64,000 nt of DNA from Aurantimonas manganoxydans SI85-9A1. Lineage in GTDB: Bacteria > Pseudomonadota > Alphaproteobacteria > Rhizobiales > Rhizobiaceae. The position numbers were made by a program, and so were the translations under genes. The stretch covers positions 271,179 through 335,178 of the forward strand of contig NZ_CH672387.1 of the NCBI RefSeq assembly GCF_000153465.1, in the 5' to 3' direction. A model generated the notes under the pieces. That model saw only the letters and a list, made by a program, of their open reading frames with translations. It had not been told where the DNA came from and made no database searches. Positions 1-10,333 of the stretch are shown one piece after another; the first letter of the stretch is position 1; each line of letters opens with the position of its first letter.

Positions 1-863
1 GCGTCGGCCAGTCGATCCGCGAGACCGGCACGGCGACCAGCGCCTCGCTCTCGGCGCTGACGGAACGGCTGGCGGTGATCGACAGGGCGCAGGGTGAGAT
101 CCGCGGGCTTGCCGGCGAGGTCGTCCGGTTGCAGGACATCCTGTCCAACAAGCAGAGCCGCGGCGCCTTCGGCGAGGGGCGGATGCAGGCGATTGTCGCC
201 GACGCGCTGCCGTCGGCCGCCTATTCCTTCCAGGCGACGCTGTCGAACGGCAAGCGACCGGACTGCCTGATCCGCATGCCGAATGGTGCGCCGTCGCTGG
301 CGATCGACGCGAAATTCCCGCTGGAGGCCTTCACCGCCCTGCGCGAGGCCGAGAGCGACGAGGCGCGGACCTTCGCCGCCAGCCGGATGCGCCGCGACAT
401 GGACGTGCATGTGCGCGCCATCGCCGACAAATATCTGATCCCCGGCGAGACCCAGGACACGGCCTTCCTGTTCGTGCCGTCCGAGGCGGTCTTCGCCGAA
501 CTGCACGAGCGTTTCGAGGACATCGTCCAGAAGGCCTACCGGGCGCGCGTGGTCATTGTCTCGCCATCGCTGCTGCTCCTGTCGATCCAGGTGGTGCAGG
601 CAATCCTTAAGGATGCCCGGATGCGGGCCGAGGCGGGGCGCATCCAGAAGGAAGTCCGGCTTCTGGGCGAGGATCTCGTCCGGCTCGACGCGCGGGTGTC
701 GGCGCTGCGCACGCATTTCGGACAGGCGGGCCGCGACATCGACCAGATCCTGGTGTCGACCGACAAGCTGATGCGCCGCGGCGAGCGGATCGAGGCGGCC
801 GAACTCGGCGATGACGGAACTGCCGCCGGGCCTGTGGCACGCACGGCGCCCGGCGCCGTCTGA
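1..863 (+). CDS. rmuC: RmuC DNA recombination protein, 5' truncated
   Basis: The frame is already open at base 3 and runs to a TGA ending at 863, so the true start lies left of the window. About 287 codons are visible; the family is usually 350-450 residues. The visible part has a helical, coiled-coil-like stretch, then the RmuC core with SRGAFGEGRMQ, a strand ending RPDCLIRMPNG and the AIDAKFPLEAF segment of the PD-(D/E)XK-like fold, then a second helical tail. RmuC proteins limit recombination at short inverted repeats; the nuclease role is inferred from the fold. The GTG at 75 is an internal valine. The last 25 residues are Ala/Gly-rich and variable. Confidence 0.9.
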   Translation, partial: VGQSIRETGTATSASLSALTERLAVIDRAQGEIRGLAGEVVRLQDILSNKQSRGAFGEGRMQAIVADALPSAAYSFQATLSNGKRPDCLIRMPNGAPSLAIDAKFPLEAFTALREAESDEARTFAASRMRRDMDVHVRAIADKYLIPGETQDTAFLFVPSEAVFAELHERFEDIVQKAYRARVVIVSPSLLLLSIQVVQAILKDARMRAEAGRIQKEVRLLGEDLVRLDARVSALRTHFGQAGRDIDQILVSTDKLMRRGERIEAAELGDDGTAAGPVARTAPGAV

Positions 864-1031
864 CCGCGATCTGACGCGGACAGCAACAGGCCGGATTTCT
901 ACTGGCGGAACTTTCGTCAGTCGCAGGAAGAATTGCATTCGCAACCATATTAAGAAAAAGTAAAGGCCTCGTGGATCGATTTCGCGCATCCTACGTTGCT
1001 TGTCTGTCACCGGTTGATGATGGGGGATGAC

Positions 1032-2567
1032 ATGCGGCGCTCGGCGCGGGTTTTGATGACGGTACTGGCTCTGGGCGCAATGCCCATGGCGACGCCGTCT
1101 TTCGGCGCGCAGGGCTCGCAACTGGCCGTCGCCTACAACGATCAGACCGATCTCGATTTCCGCAAGGGCCTGCAGATCCGCCTGTCCTGGACCGGCGACT
1201 ACGCGGGTGCCTACGATGGTCAGATCGCGGCGTCATCGCTGCGCGCCATCCGCGATTTCCAGGCCCGGCACGGCATGGTCGCGGACGGCGTCATCGACGA
1301 GGCGATGCTGCGTCTCTTGATCCAGAAGTCCGACGGCGCCGAAGCGGCGACCGGCATGGCGCTGATCGACGATGCGGTGACCGGCCAGCGCGTGCCGCTG
1401 CCGATGCGACTGGTCGAGGATCTGGGCCCGACGGATGTCGGCCATCTGTGGCGCGCCGCCGACAAGACGGTCGAGATCGAGACGGTCCGCATCGCCGGTA
1501 CCGGCCAGACCCTGCGCGGCCTGTTCGATGTGCTCAGCACGCCGACCCCCGACCGCAGCGTCGCCAATGCCGAGTTCGGTGGCGAATGGTTCACCCTCGA
1601 CGGCAATGCCGGTGACCACGACTATGTCATGCGCTTCTCGGCAAAGGGCGGCGATCTTCGCGGCTTCTCGGTGTCCTACGCCAAGGACCGGGCCAAGGTG
1701 ATGCGGCCCTACGTGGCTGTGGCCGGCAACCTGTTCGAGCCCTTCGCCGGCGAGCCGCAGGCGCCGCTGGTCGCCTCACGCGAGCCGAATGCCTTCTCGG
1801 CGCTGCTGGCTCGCAGCCACACCAACGGCGCCTTTGAATCGCGCTACGCGATGGCTTCGGTCGACCCGAAGCAGCCGAACCTCTTCGAGATGCCGTCCCC
1901 GGCTCCGGCCAAGGCCGCACCGGCCCCGGTCGCCCAGAAGCCGGAATTCGACATGGCAGGCAGCGGCTTCGTCGTCTCGGACGATGGCTGGCTCCTGACC
2001 AACGCCCATGTCGTGCGGGCCTGCACCAGCGTGCTCGTCGGCGAGCAGCAGGTCGCCACGAAGACGATTCTCGATACCGACAACGATCTGGCGCTGGTCA
2101 AGGTCGACGGTGCGGTCGGCGAACCGCTGGCAATGTCCGTGACGAAGCCGCGTCTGGGCGAGGACGTCCTGGCGCTCGGCTACCCGCTACGTTCGATCCT
2201 GGCCGATTCCCTCAACGTGACCCGCGGCAACGTCTCGTCGCTGCTGGGTCTGGCCAATGACGAGCGCTATCTGCAGATTTCGGCGCCGGTGCAGCCGGGC
2301 AATTCCGGCGGCCCCCTCGTCGATCTGGCGGGACGTGTCGTCGGCGTGGTCACCGCCAAGCTGAACGCGGTGGCGGTTGCCGATGCGACGGGCGACATCC
2401 CCCAGTCGATCAATTTCGCCGTGCGCCCCGATGCGGCTGTGGCGTTCCTCGACCGCAACGCCGTTGCCTACGAGACCGCCGACGCCTCGCTGCCGCTGGA
2501 AAGCGTCCCCGACGCTACCGCGGCGGTGAAGGATTCGGTCCTGCCGATCATCTGCGTCGGTCGCTGA
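1032..2567 (+). CDS. Secreted trypsin-like serine protease with peptidoglycan-binding domain
   Basis: The product has 511 residues if it starts at ATG 1032, which is preceded by GGGGGA at 1022-1027. The N-terminus (MRRSARVLMTVLALGAM) is a signal peptide, so it acts in the periplasm or outside. Residues about 67-100 resemble a PG_binding_1 helix bundle (IRDFQARHG, then GVIDEAML). A Pro/Ala linker near residue 285-305 leads to an S1/HtrA-like protease domain. The catalytic triad is visible: His326 in TNAHVV, Asp352 in TDNDLAL and Ser425 in GNSGGP. No PDZ domain follows, unlike DegP. An upstream in-frame ATG at 1020 is possible but has a poorer ribosome site. The target is unknown; cell-wall anchoring is inferred. 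Confidence 0.85.
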   Translation: MRRSARVLMTVLALGAMPMATPSFGAQGSQLAVAYNDQTDLDFRKGLQIRLSWTGDYAGAYDGQIAASSLRAIRDFQARHGMVADGVIDEAMLRLLIQKSDGAEAATGMALIDDAVTGQRVPLPMRLVEDLGPTDVGHLWRAADKTVEIETVRIAGTGQTLRGLFDVLSTPTPDRSVANAEFGGEWFTLDGNAGDHDYVMRFSAKGGDLRGFSVSYAKDRAKVMRPYVAVAGNLFEPFAGEPQAPLVASREPNAFSALLARSHTNGAFESRYAMASVDPKQPNLFEMPSPAPAKAAPAPVAQKPEFDMAGSGFVVSDDGWLLTNAHVVRACTSVLVGEQQVATKTILDTDNDLALVKVDGAVGEPLAMSVTKPRLGEDVLALGYPLRSILADSLNVTRGNVSSLLGLANDERYLQISAPVQPGNSGGPLVDLAGRVVGVVTAKLNAVAVADATGDIPQSINFAVRPDAAVAFLDRNAVAYETADASLPLESVPDATAAVKDSVLPIICVGR

Positions 2568-2598
2568 ATTCGCGGCCTTTCCCGCGCAATCCATGAAG

Positions 2599-2635
2599 AA
2601 ATGCCGTCGCCGGTCCTCTGCCGGCGACGGCATTT
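2599..2635 (+). terminator. Strong stem-loop terminator after the serine protease gene
   Basis: Bases 2599-2613 and 2621-2635 form a perfect 15-bp inverted repeat around a 7-base loop (TCCTCTG). It starts 31 bases after the stop codon and its right arm ends in a short T run. Confidence 0.85.
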
Positions 2636-2743
2636 TGCGTCGGTGCCCGCTGTGCGGCCGTTCCGGAACCCGCGTCCCCGACGCGGCGTTGCTTTCGCAA
2701 GATCACTGGCGCATTGCGCCGTGACCCTGGACAGGAGATTGCA

Positions 2744-3052
2744 ATGACGAAGACCGACACCGACTCGGAGATGATGCGCGACCAGCAGGATCGCGACACG
2801 CCCCAGCACATGGCCAGGGACGGCGAGAAGCACCCGGCGGAGCGCAGCGATCTCGATGCGCAGAGCAAGGCCGAGCGCGAGCAGGCGAAGGACGGCACGG
2901 CTCCCAACGGCACCGAGCAGATGGAAGCGATCTTCGAGGCCAACCAGAAGGGCCCCAAGAGCGAGAAAGCTGAATCCGACCTGATGGCGGATGCGGCGAC
3001 CGACGGGCAGGCGGGGCTGGCGCGCCCGAACCGGTCGCTTCTCGGCGACTGA
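2744..3052 (+). CDS. Small hydrophilic protein of unknown function
   Basis: The product has 102 residues from ATG 2744, with a good AGGAG at 2733-2737. It is very polar (Asp, Glu, Lys, Arg and Gln-rich), with no membrane segment, no signal peptide and no cysteine, and looks largely disordered. Examples of its composition are RDQQDRDTPQHMARDGEK and SEKAESDLMADAATDG. The gene stands alone between a terminator and a convergent nucleotidase gene. I do not recognise the family. Its composition recalls small stress or hydrophilin-like proteins, but that is only an impression. Confidence 0.6.
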   Translation: MTKTDTDSEMMRDQQDRDTPQHMARDGEKHPAERSDLDAQSKAEREQAKDGTAPNGTEQMEAIFEANQKGPKSEKAESDLMADAATDGQAGLARPNRSLLGD

Positions 3053-3113
3053 TACCCATGACACGCGACGAGCAGGCAGGGCGATCGGAACGCATCCGGT
3101 CGCCCTTCTTGCA

Positions 3114-3839
3114 TCAAGCCTGGCGGATGGAGCGCAGGAATGTCGTCAGGTCGTCGGTGACGAAGTCGATGTGATCGCCGTCGCGGCCTTCGTGCTCCCA
3201 GACGTCGCCGAAGCTCTCTTCCAGATTGCGCGGCACGATCAGCACCGTGCGCATGCCCAGTGCCTTGGGCACTTCCAGATTGCGCGCAAGATCCTCGAAC
3301 ATCACGGCGCGCTCCGCATCGACCCGATGCAGGCCGAGGAACTTGTCGTAGGTCTGCGAGGCCGGCTTGGGCACCAGCCCTGCCGCGACGAGATCGAAGA
3401 TGTCCTCGAAATGGTCGAGAATGCCGAGCTGACGCGCGGCGCGTTCGGCATGGCCGCGATCGCCATTGGTGAAGATGAACTTGCGACCCGGCAGGGCGCG
3501 GATCTCGTCGCCAAGGGCGGTGTCGGGGGCGAGCCAGGAATAGTCGATGTCGTGGACATATTGCAGGAAGGCGTCGGGATTGACGTCATGCTCCTGCATC
3601 AGCCCGCGCAGGGTCGTGCCGTAGCGCCGGTAGAAATCCTTCTGTACCACCCGGGCCTCGTCCTTCGGCAGAGTCAGGAAATCCGAGACGAAGGCCGTCA
3701 TCCGCTGGTCGATCTGCGAGAACAGGTTCGTGTGGCGTGGATACAGGGTGTTGTCGAGATCGAAGACCCACTCCGTTACATGGGCGAAATCCTGCGGGCG
3801 GGCATCGGCGGTCTGGCGGATCGGCGAGTGAGCGGTCAT
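3114..3839 (-). CDS. HAD-superfamily pyrimidine 5'-nucleotidase
   Basis: The product has 241 residues from ATG 3839. It has all four HAD motifs: FDLDNT (nucleophile Asp27, acid/base Asp29), FTNGD, a lysine in LVPKPASQ, and the acidic FEDLARN. The layout matches the SDT1/pyrimidine 5'-nucleotidase group, which removes phosphate from UMP/CMP-type nucleotides. In related alphaproteobacteria this gene sits next to argB; here argB lies about 1 kb upstream on the same strand with a DMT gene between them on the other strand. A longer in-frame extension up to 3956 would overlap the DMT gene and lacks a good start. Confidence 0.85.
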   Translation of the reverse strand: MTAHSPIRQTADARPQDFAHVTEWVFDLDNTLYPRHTNLFSQIDQRMTAFVSDFLTLPKDEARVVQKDFYRRYGTTLRGLMQEHDVNPDAFLQYVHDIDYSWLAPDTALGDEIRALPGRKFIFTNGDRGHAERAARQLGILDHFEDIFDLVAAGLVPKPASQTYDKFLGLHRVDAERAVMFEDLARNLEVPKALGMRTVLIVPRNLEESFGDVWEHEGRDGDHIDFVTDDLTTFLRSIRQA

Positions 3840-3927
3840 GGGGTCCGGAAGGTTCGAGCGTCGGGCGCCTTGCCAAGCGTCGCCGAATAGGGGAGCGAGG
3901 GCGGTAAGACAAACTGACGGATCGCCC

Positions 3928-4833
3928 GTGCCGCTCTGGATTCCGATTACCATCACCGCCGCCTTCCTGCAAAACCTCCGCTCGTCGCTGCAGCGACAGC
4001 TGAAGGGCCGGATGGGCTCGACCGGCGCGACCTTCGCGCGCTTCGGCTTCGGCTTTCCCTTCGCCGTGCTCTACATCGTGGCGCTCGACATCGTCGGCGG
4101 CGCCACCCTGCCCGGGGTGAACGCGACCTTTCTCGTCGCCGTGGCGGCAGGCGGCATTGCCCAGATCCTCGCGACCTTCCTGCTGGTCTATCTGTTCGGC
4201 TTCCGCAATTTCATGGTCGGCACGGCCTATTCCAAGACCGAGCCGGTGCAGGCGGCGATCTTCGGCCTGATCATCCTCGGCGAGACGATCTCCTGGCTCG
4301 CCTTCGGCGCGATCCTGGCGGGCGCCTTCGGCGTCGGGCTGATCTCGATCGCCGGCCGCAAGGGCGGCGCCAGCCTGCGACGGGCGCTCTTTTCGCGCGA
4401 GGCGGGGATCGGCATCGCCTCGGGTGCCTTCTTCGGCATCTCGGCCGTCTGCTTTCGTGGCGCGTCGCTGTCGCTGGAGGAGGGCGGCGTGCTCGCCCGG
4501 GCCGCCACGACGCTGGTCTGGGCCACCGGCATCCAGACCGCCGTGATGCTTGTCTGGATGGGGCTGAAGGACCGGGCCGAACTCGTCACCGTCGCGAGGG
4601 CCTGGCGGCCGGCGCTGCTGGTCGGCCTCGTCGGCGTTTCGGCCTCGGCCTGCTGGTTCACAGCCATGACGCTGGAAAAGGTCGCCTATGTCCGCGCGCT
4701 CGGCCAGATCGAACTGATCTTCACCTTCGCCTCGTCGGTGTTCTGGTTCCGCGAGAAGATCGCCCGGCTGGAGCTGGCGGGTTGCCTGCTGATCGTCGCC
4801 GGCATCCTGACATTGCTGGGCACGGCGACGTAG
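3928..4833 (+). CDS. DMT-superfamily (EamA-like) inner-membrane transporter
   Basis: The product has 301 residues from GTG 3928 and about ten hydrophobic segments in two repeated halves, the usual EamA plan. The second half carries the typical closing pattern LGQIELIFTFASSVFWFREK, in which a helix with a Glu is followed by a charged loop and a final hydrophobic helix. It probably exports or exchanges a small metabolite; the substrate cannot be read from sequence. It is transcribed away from the nucleotidase gene and lies between that gene and argB. The start is somewhat uncertain because no strong ribosome site is seen. Confidence 0.8.
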   Translation: MPLWIPITITAAFLQNLRSSLQRQLKGRMGSTGATFARFGFGFPFAVLYIVALDIVGGATLPGVNATFLVAVAAGGIAQILATFLLVYLFGFRNFMVGTAYSKTEPVQAAIFGLIILGETISWLAFGAILAGAFGVGLISIAGRKGGASLRRALFSREAGIGIASGAFFGISAVCFRGASLSLEEGGVLARAATTLVWATGIQTAVMLVWMGLKDRAELVTVARAWRPALLVGLVGVSASACWFTAMTLEKVAYVRALGQIELIFTFASSVFWFREKIARLELAGCLLIVAGILTLLGTAT

Positions 4834-4878
4834 TCAGGAGAACAGATTGTGCGGAGGAGGCGCGCCTGCTCGATCGGC

Positions 4879-5781
4879 CTACCTGACGATCAGCGTGCCG
4901 GCGCCGTGCTCGGTGAGGAGCTCCAGAAGCACCGCGTGGCGCTTCTTGCCGTTGAGGATCACGACGCCCTCGACGCCATTCTCGATCGCCTCGATGCAGG
5001 TCTCGACCTTGGGGATCATCCCGCCTGAGATCGTGCCGTCGCGGATCAGGGTGCGGGCCTCGGCGACGGAGAGCTCCTTGATCAGCTCGCCGGACTTGTC
5101 GAGGACACCCGGCACGTCGGTCAGGAACAGAAGACGCGAGGCTTCCAGCGCACCGGCGATGGCGCCGGCGAAGGTGTCGGCATTGATGTTGTAGGTGGCG
5201 CCGTCGCGGCCCGGCGCGACCGGGGCGATGACCGGGATCATCTCGGAGCGGGCCAGAAGGTCGAGCAGGGTACGGTCGACCTCGACCGGTTCGCCGACGA
5301 AGCCGAGATCGAGCACCCGCTCGATGTTGGAATCGGGATCGACGACCGTCTTCCGGGCCTTCTCGGCGAAGACCATGTTGCCGTCCTTGCCGCACAGGCC
5401 GATGGCCCATTCGCCCTCGGCATTGATCAGCGCGACGATCTCCTTGTTGATCGAACCGGCAAGAACCATCTCGACGATCTTAACCGTCTCCTCGTCGGTG
5501 ACCCGAAGCCCGCCTTCGAAGCGCGATTCGATGCCCATCTGGGACAGCATGCGGCCGATCTGCGGGCCACCGCCATGGACGACGATCGGATTGACGCCGG
5601 ACTGCTTGAGCAGGGCGATGTCGCGGGCGAAGGCCTGGCCAAGTTCGGCATTGCCCATGGCGTGGCCGCCATATTTCACCACGACGGTCTTGTTCTCGTA
5701 GGCCTGCATGAACGGCAGCGCCTCGGCAAGGAGGCGGGCCTGGGTCTCGCCGGTGTCCGGCTGCGGATCGGAATGGTTCAT
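4879..5781 (-). CDS. argB: Acetylglutamate kinase
   Basis: The product has 300 residues, the normal length. It phosphorylates N-acetyl-L-glutamate in the second step of arginine synthesis in the cytoplasm. The amino-acid-kinase signatures are present: the ATP-binding strand [11 protein letters not shown] near the N-terminus, the [10 protein letters not shown] loop, the acetylglutamate-contacting region around [13 protein letters not shown], and the GMIPKVETC segment near the C-terminus. The N-terminal helix before the first strand is the one used for hexamer formation and arginine feedback in the inhibited subgroup, so feedback control is plausible but inferred. Confidence 0.95.
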   Translation of the reverse strand: MNHSDPQPDTGETQARLLAEALPFMQAYENKTVVVKYGGHAMGNAELGQAFARDIALLKQSGVNPIVVHGGGPQIGRMLSQMGIESRFEGGLRVTDEETVKIVEMVLAGSINKEIVALINAEGEWAIGLCGKDGNMVFAEKARKTVVDPDSNIERVLDLGFVGEPVEVDRTLLDLLARSEMIPVIAPVAPGRDGATYNINADTFAGAIAGALEASRLLFLTDVPGVLDKSGELIKELSVAEARTLIRDGTISGGMIPKVETCIEAIENGVEGVVILNGKKRHAVLLELLTEHGAGTLIVR

Positions 5782-6002
5782 GGGCGGTCTCCGGACCCCG
5801 TGCTGATGCGTCGCGGGCGGCTTCTAGCCGGAATTGGCGACAAGAGAAACTGCCGGGCGGCACAGAAATGGCGGTGGGTCGTGCATGTCCGGCGCTGCGT
5901 CATGTCGTCCGCCTCACGCGATCGTGGGGCGCCGGCCCTGTCGAATCCGGCCCGATGCCCGAAATTCCGCGCGTTCGCCAACCGACCGGAGTGCCGCCCG
6001 CC

Positions 6003-6572
6003 ATGCGAAGTGCAGTGACCGCCTGCGTCGTCTCCCTGCCGCTGCTTATGGGCGCTGCAGGGAGTGCGTCGGCACAGGAGAGCTTCGATGCGGCGCGGGC
6101 CGCGGACACCCACATCCTCATGCGCCATGCCATCGCGCCGGGTACGGGCGACCCGGCCGCCTTCACGCTCGGCGACTGTTCGACCCAGCGCAATTTGTCA
6201 GACGAGGGGCGGGCGCAGGCGCGGCGCATCGGCGACCGGCTGCGCGAGGCCGGCGTCGCGATCGACATGGTTCTGGCGAGCCAATGGTGCCGGTCCAGCG
6301 AAACCGCCGAGCTTCTGGAGTTCGGTCCGGTCATGGCCGCGCCGGAGCTCAATTCCTTCTTCGCCGACCGCAGCAATGGCGCGGCGCAGACCGATGCGCT
6401 GAAAGCGCGGCTCGCGGAGCTCGACGCGGGCGGCCGGAAGGCGACGCTGGTCAGCCATCAGGTCAACATCACCGCTCTGACCGGCATCTATCCGGCCTCC
6501 GGAGAGATCGTGGTGATCGACCTTGGCGAAGACGGCGACGTCACCGTTGAGGGGCGCATCCGCACCGACTGA
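6003..6572 (+). CDS. Periplasmic histidine phosphatase family protein
   Basis: The product has 189 residues from ATG 6003. A signal peptide (MRSAVTACVVSLPLLM, cut after ASA) places it in the periplasm. The catalytic motif is LMRHAIAPG (Arg41, His42), and a second histidine follows in VSHQVN. The region between holds SDEGRAQARRIGDRL and the SQWCRSSETAELL segment that define the branch-2-like phosphoglycerate-mutase fold. The substrate is unknown. The gene ends 8 bases from the end of the convergent acyl-CoA synthetase gene. Confidence 0.8.
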   Translation: MRSAVTACVVSLPLLMGAAGSASAQESFDAARAADTHILMRHAIAPGTGDPAAFTLGDCSTQRNLSDEGRAQARRIGDRLREAGVAIDMVLASQWCRSSETAELLEFGPVMAAPELNSFFADRSNGAAQTDALKARLAELDAGGRKATLVSHQVNITALTGIYPASGEIVVIDLGEDGDVTVEGRIRTD

Positions 6573-6580
6573 CCGGCAGT

Positions 6581-8485
6581 TCAGTCGCCGGAGACGGCGC
6601 GGCGGATGTCGTCGAGGGCGGTCGCGTCCTCGATGGTTGCGGGGGGCTCGTAATCGTCCTTGTCGACGATCGCCTTCATGGTGCGCCGCAGGACCTTGCC
6701 GGAGCGGGTCTTGGGCAGCTTGTCCACCACCAAGACGCGCTTGAAGGCGGCGACCGGACCGATGCGTTCGCGCACCAGCGTGATCAACTCCGCCTCGATC
6801 TGCCCGCGATCCAGCTGGCTGGTGTTCTTCAGGACGACGAAACCGCAGGGCAGTTCGCCCTTCAGCGCATCGCGCATGCCGATGACCGCGCATTCGGCCA
6901 CCGCCGGGTGCCCGGCCACGGCCTCCTCCATCTCGCCCGTCGACAGTCGGTGGCCGGCGACGTTGATGACGTCGTCGGTGCGGCCCATGACGTAGACATA
7001 GCCCTCCTCGTCGATGAACCCGGCGTCGGAGGTGGAATAGTAGCCGGGGAAGGCCGTCAGATAGGCGTCCCGAAAACGGTCGTCGGCGTTCCAGAGCGTC
7101 GGCAGGGCGCCCGGCGGCAGCGGCAGCTTGATGGCGATGGCGCCCATCTCGTTGGGCGGCGCCTGTTCGCCCATGGCATTCAGCACCTGGACGTCGAAGC
7201 CGGGCATGGCGACGCCGGGGCTGCCGCGCTTGATCGGCAGGAGGCCGAGCCCGAGCGGATTGGCGGCGATCGGCCAGCCGGATTCGGTCTGCCACCAATG
7301 GTCGATGACGGGCCGCTGCAAGGCCTTCTCGGCCCAGATCAGGGTTTCGGGATCGGCGCGCTCGCCGGCCAGGAACAGCGCCTCGAATTGCGACAGGTCG
7401 TAACCGCCCGGCAGCTGGCCGTCGGGGTCCTCCTTGCGAATGCCACGGATTGCCGTGGGGGCGGTGAACAGCACCTTGACCCCATGTTCGGCAGCGACGC
7501 GCCAGAAGGTGCCGGCATCGGGCGTGCCGATGGGCTTGCCTTCGAACAGGACGGTGGTGCAGCCCCGCAGCAGCGGCGCGTAGACGATGTAGGAATGGCC
7601 GACGACCCAGCCGACGTCGGAGGCGCAGAAGAACACTTCGCCCTGGTCTGTGCCGAAGATCGCCTGCATCGACCAGTGCAGCACAACCATGTGGCCACCG
7701 GTGTCGCGCACGACGCCCTTCGGCTTGCCGGTCGTGCCCGAGGTATAGAGGATGTAGAGCGGGTCGGTGGCCTTCATGGACGCGCAGGGCACCTCGCGCC
7801 CGGCGGCGATGGCGGCCATCGCCTCGTGGCGCAGCGCGTCCCAGTCGTGGTCGCGGCCTTCGATCAGCTCGCAGGCGAGTTCGGGCCGGCGCAGAACGAT
7901 GGTGGCCGCCGGCTTGTGGGTGGCCAGTTCGATCGCCTTGTCGAGCAGCGGCTTGTATTCGACCTTGCGGGTCGGCTCGATGCCGCAGGAGGCCGAGAGG
8001 ATCAGCTTCGGCGCCGCGTCGTCGATGCGCGCGGCCAGCTCGCGGGCGGCAAAGCCGCCGAACACCACCGAATGGATCGCGCCGATGCGGGCGCAGGCCA
8101 GCATGCCGATCATGGTTTCGGGCACCATCGGCATGTAGATGATGACCCGGTCGCCGCGGCCGACGCCAAGGTCGGTGAGATTGGCAGCCAGCGCCTTCAC
8201 CTCGACCAGCAATTCGCCATAGGTCAGCCGGCGCTTGCCACCGGTGACGGGGGAATCGTGGATGATCGCGACTTGGTCGCCGCGTCCGGCCTCGACATGA
8301 CGGTCGATGGCGTTGAAGCAGGTGTTGCATTCGCCGTCGGGAAACCAGCGGCCATAGACGCCGGCCTCGGGATCGAGGGCGCGGGTCGGCTTCTTCGTCC
8401 AGACCAGCTTGCCGGCCGCGTCGAGCCAGAATTTTTCAGGATCGATCCGACTGGCGTCGTAGATCTCGTGATAGCGGCTGGCCAT
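6581..8485 (-). CDS. prpE: Propionyl-CoA synthetase (short-chain acyl-CoA synthetase)
   Basis: The product has 634 residues from ATG 8485, with a strong GGGAGGAA site just upstream. It activates propionate (possibly acetate) with ATP and CoA. The adenylation signature YTSGTTGKPKGV, the TESGWPI motif, the YSTSDAG and YVMGRTDD hinge segments and the catalytic lysine region KTRSGKVLRR are all present. The N-terminal NTCFNAIDRHVEAG block favours PrpE over Acs. Members of this family are controlled by acetylation of that late lysine; no acetyltransferase is nearby. It is a single-gene unit divergent from xylA. Confidence 0.88.
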   Translation of the reverse strand: MASRYHEIYDASRIDPEKFWLDAAGKLVWTKKPTRALDPEAGVYGRWFPDGECNTCFNAIDRHVEAGRGDQVAIIHDSPVTGGKRRLTYGELLVEVKALAANLTDLGVGRGDRVIIYMPMVPETMIGMLACARIGAIHSVVFGGFAARELAARIDDAAPKLILSASCGIEPTRKVEYKPLLDKAIELATHKPAATIVLRRPELACELIEGRDHDWDALRHEAMAAIAAGREVPCASMKATDPLYILYTSGTTGKPKGVVRDTGGHMVVLHWSMQAIFGTDQGEVFFCASDVGWVVGHSYIVYAPLLRGCTTVLFEGKPIGTPDAGTFWRVAAEHGVKVLFTAPTAIRGIRKEDPDGQLPGGYDLSQFEALFLAGERADPETLIWAEKALQRPVIDHWWQTESGWPIAANPLGLGLLPIKRGSPGVAMPGFDVQVLNAMGEQAPPNEMGAIAIKLPLPPGALPTLWNADDRFRDAYLTAFPGYYSTSDAGFIDEEGYVYVMGRTDDVINVAGHRLSTGEMEEAVAGHPAVAECAVIGMRDALKGELPCGFVVLKNTSQLDRGQIEAELITLVRERIGPVAAFKRVLVVDKLPKTRSGKVLRRTMKAIVDKDDYEPPATIEDATALDDIRRAVSGD

Positions 8486-8978
8486 CGTCGTTCCTCCCCG
8501 TTTTGCCTCGTGGCGATCCGGCGCGCTGCCGCCGCGCCGCATCCGGCAGTCTCGCACCGTCCGCTTCTTCGACGAACTGGCGAACCCGAGCGTAGCCTAT
8601 CGACCGCCGAGGGAAAGGGACATTCGCCTTTCGGCGAGGGCGGCGGTTCTGGCCGTCATGGGTTGGCCGTCAACGGCCCGACCAGACGATCAGAAAGCAC
8701 TCGCGGCGAATTTTTGAGGTGCGTACTTCAAAATGCGGCGGGCCTGCGCGATACTATGCGGGAAGACGCGGCGTGTGGGCTCGCTCGACTGCCCCCGCGC
8801 CGATCCGGGAGGGTGCCATGATGACGGGAGAAGCCGCGTGCGCGGCGCGCGATGCGTTCGGCGAAAGCCGGGCGTTCGGGCAATTGTCGCCGCGTTCCTC
8901 CGGGCCGTCGCCATCCCTTCGCACCTGACACCGCCGCCATTCCCGTGGGCGCAAAGCCCGACCTTCAGGAAGCTGTCC
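8486..8978. other. 493-bp intergenic region between prpE and xylA
   Basis: This is the divergent promoter region of prpE (leftward) and xylA (rightward). It holds an A/T-rich inverted repeat at 8712-8733 and a TACTAT hexamer at 8752-8757 that could be a -10 box for xylA. It also holds a 36-codon frame from ATG 8818 with a GGGAGGG ribosome site, ending 50 bases before xylA. I see no conserved protein or RNA family in it. Confidence 0.5.
8712..8733. promoter_or_regulatory. Inverted repeat upstream of xylA, candidate operator
   Basis: Arms TTTTGAGGT and ACTTCAAAA are separated by GCGT; they pair over 9 positions with one G/T mismatch. The repeat lies in the GC-poorest stretch of the region, just upstream of a possible -10 hexamer (8752-8757), so it could be bound by the ROK repressor XylR. 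The repeat is seen; the binding protein is inferred. Confidence 0.4.
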
Positions 8979-10292
<1,314 letters not shown>

Positions 10293-10315
10293 CGACTTGA
10301 GGATGTCGGGCAATG

Positions 10316-10333
10316 ATGTGTATTCATACACAT
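10316..10333. promoter_or_regulatory. Perfect palindrome over the hicA start, likely HicB operator
   Basis: ATGTGTAT-TC-ATACACAT is an exact 8+2+8 dyad. Its last bases include the A and T of the hicA ATG (10332). A weak promoter fits around it: TTGAGG at 10297-10302, an 18-bp gap and TATTCA at 10321-10326. HicB antitoxins with ribbon-helix-helix domains bind such dyads and repress their own operon; that this is the site is inference from position. Confidence 0.65.

Noticed and set aside
3838..3927. N-terminal extension of the DMT permease
   Set aside because: It would be polar and Arg-rich, overlaps the nucleotidase start region, and precedes a membrane helix that fits a start at GTG 3928.
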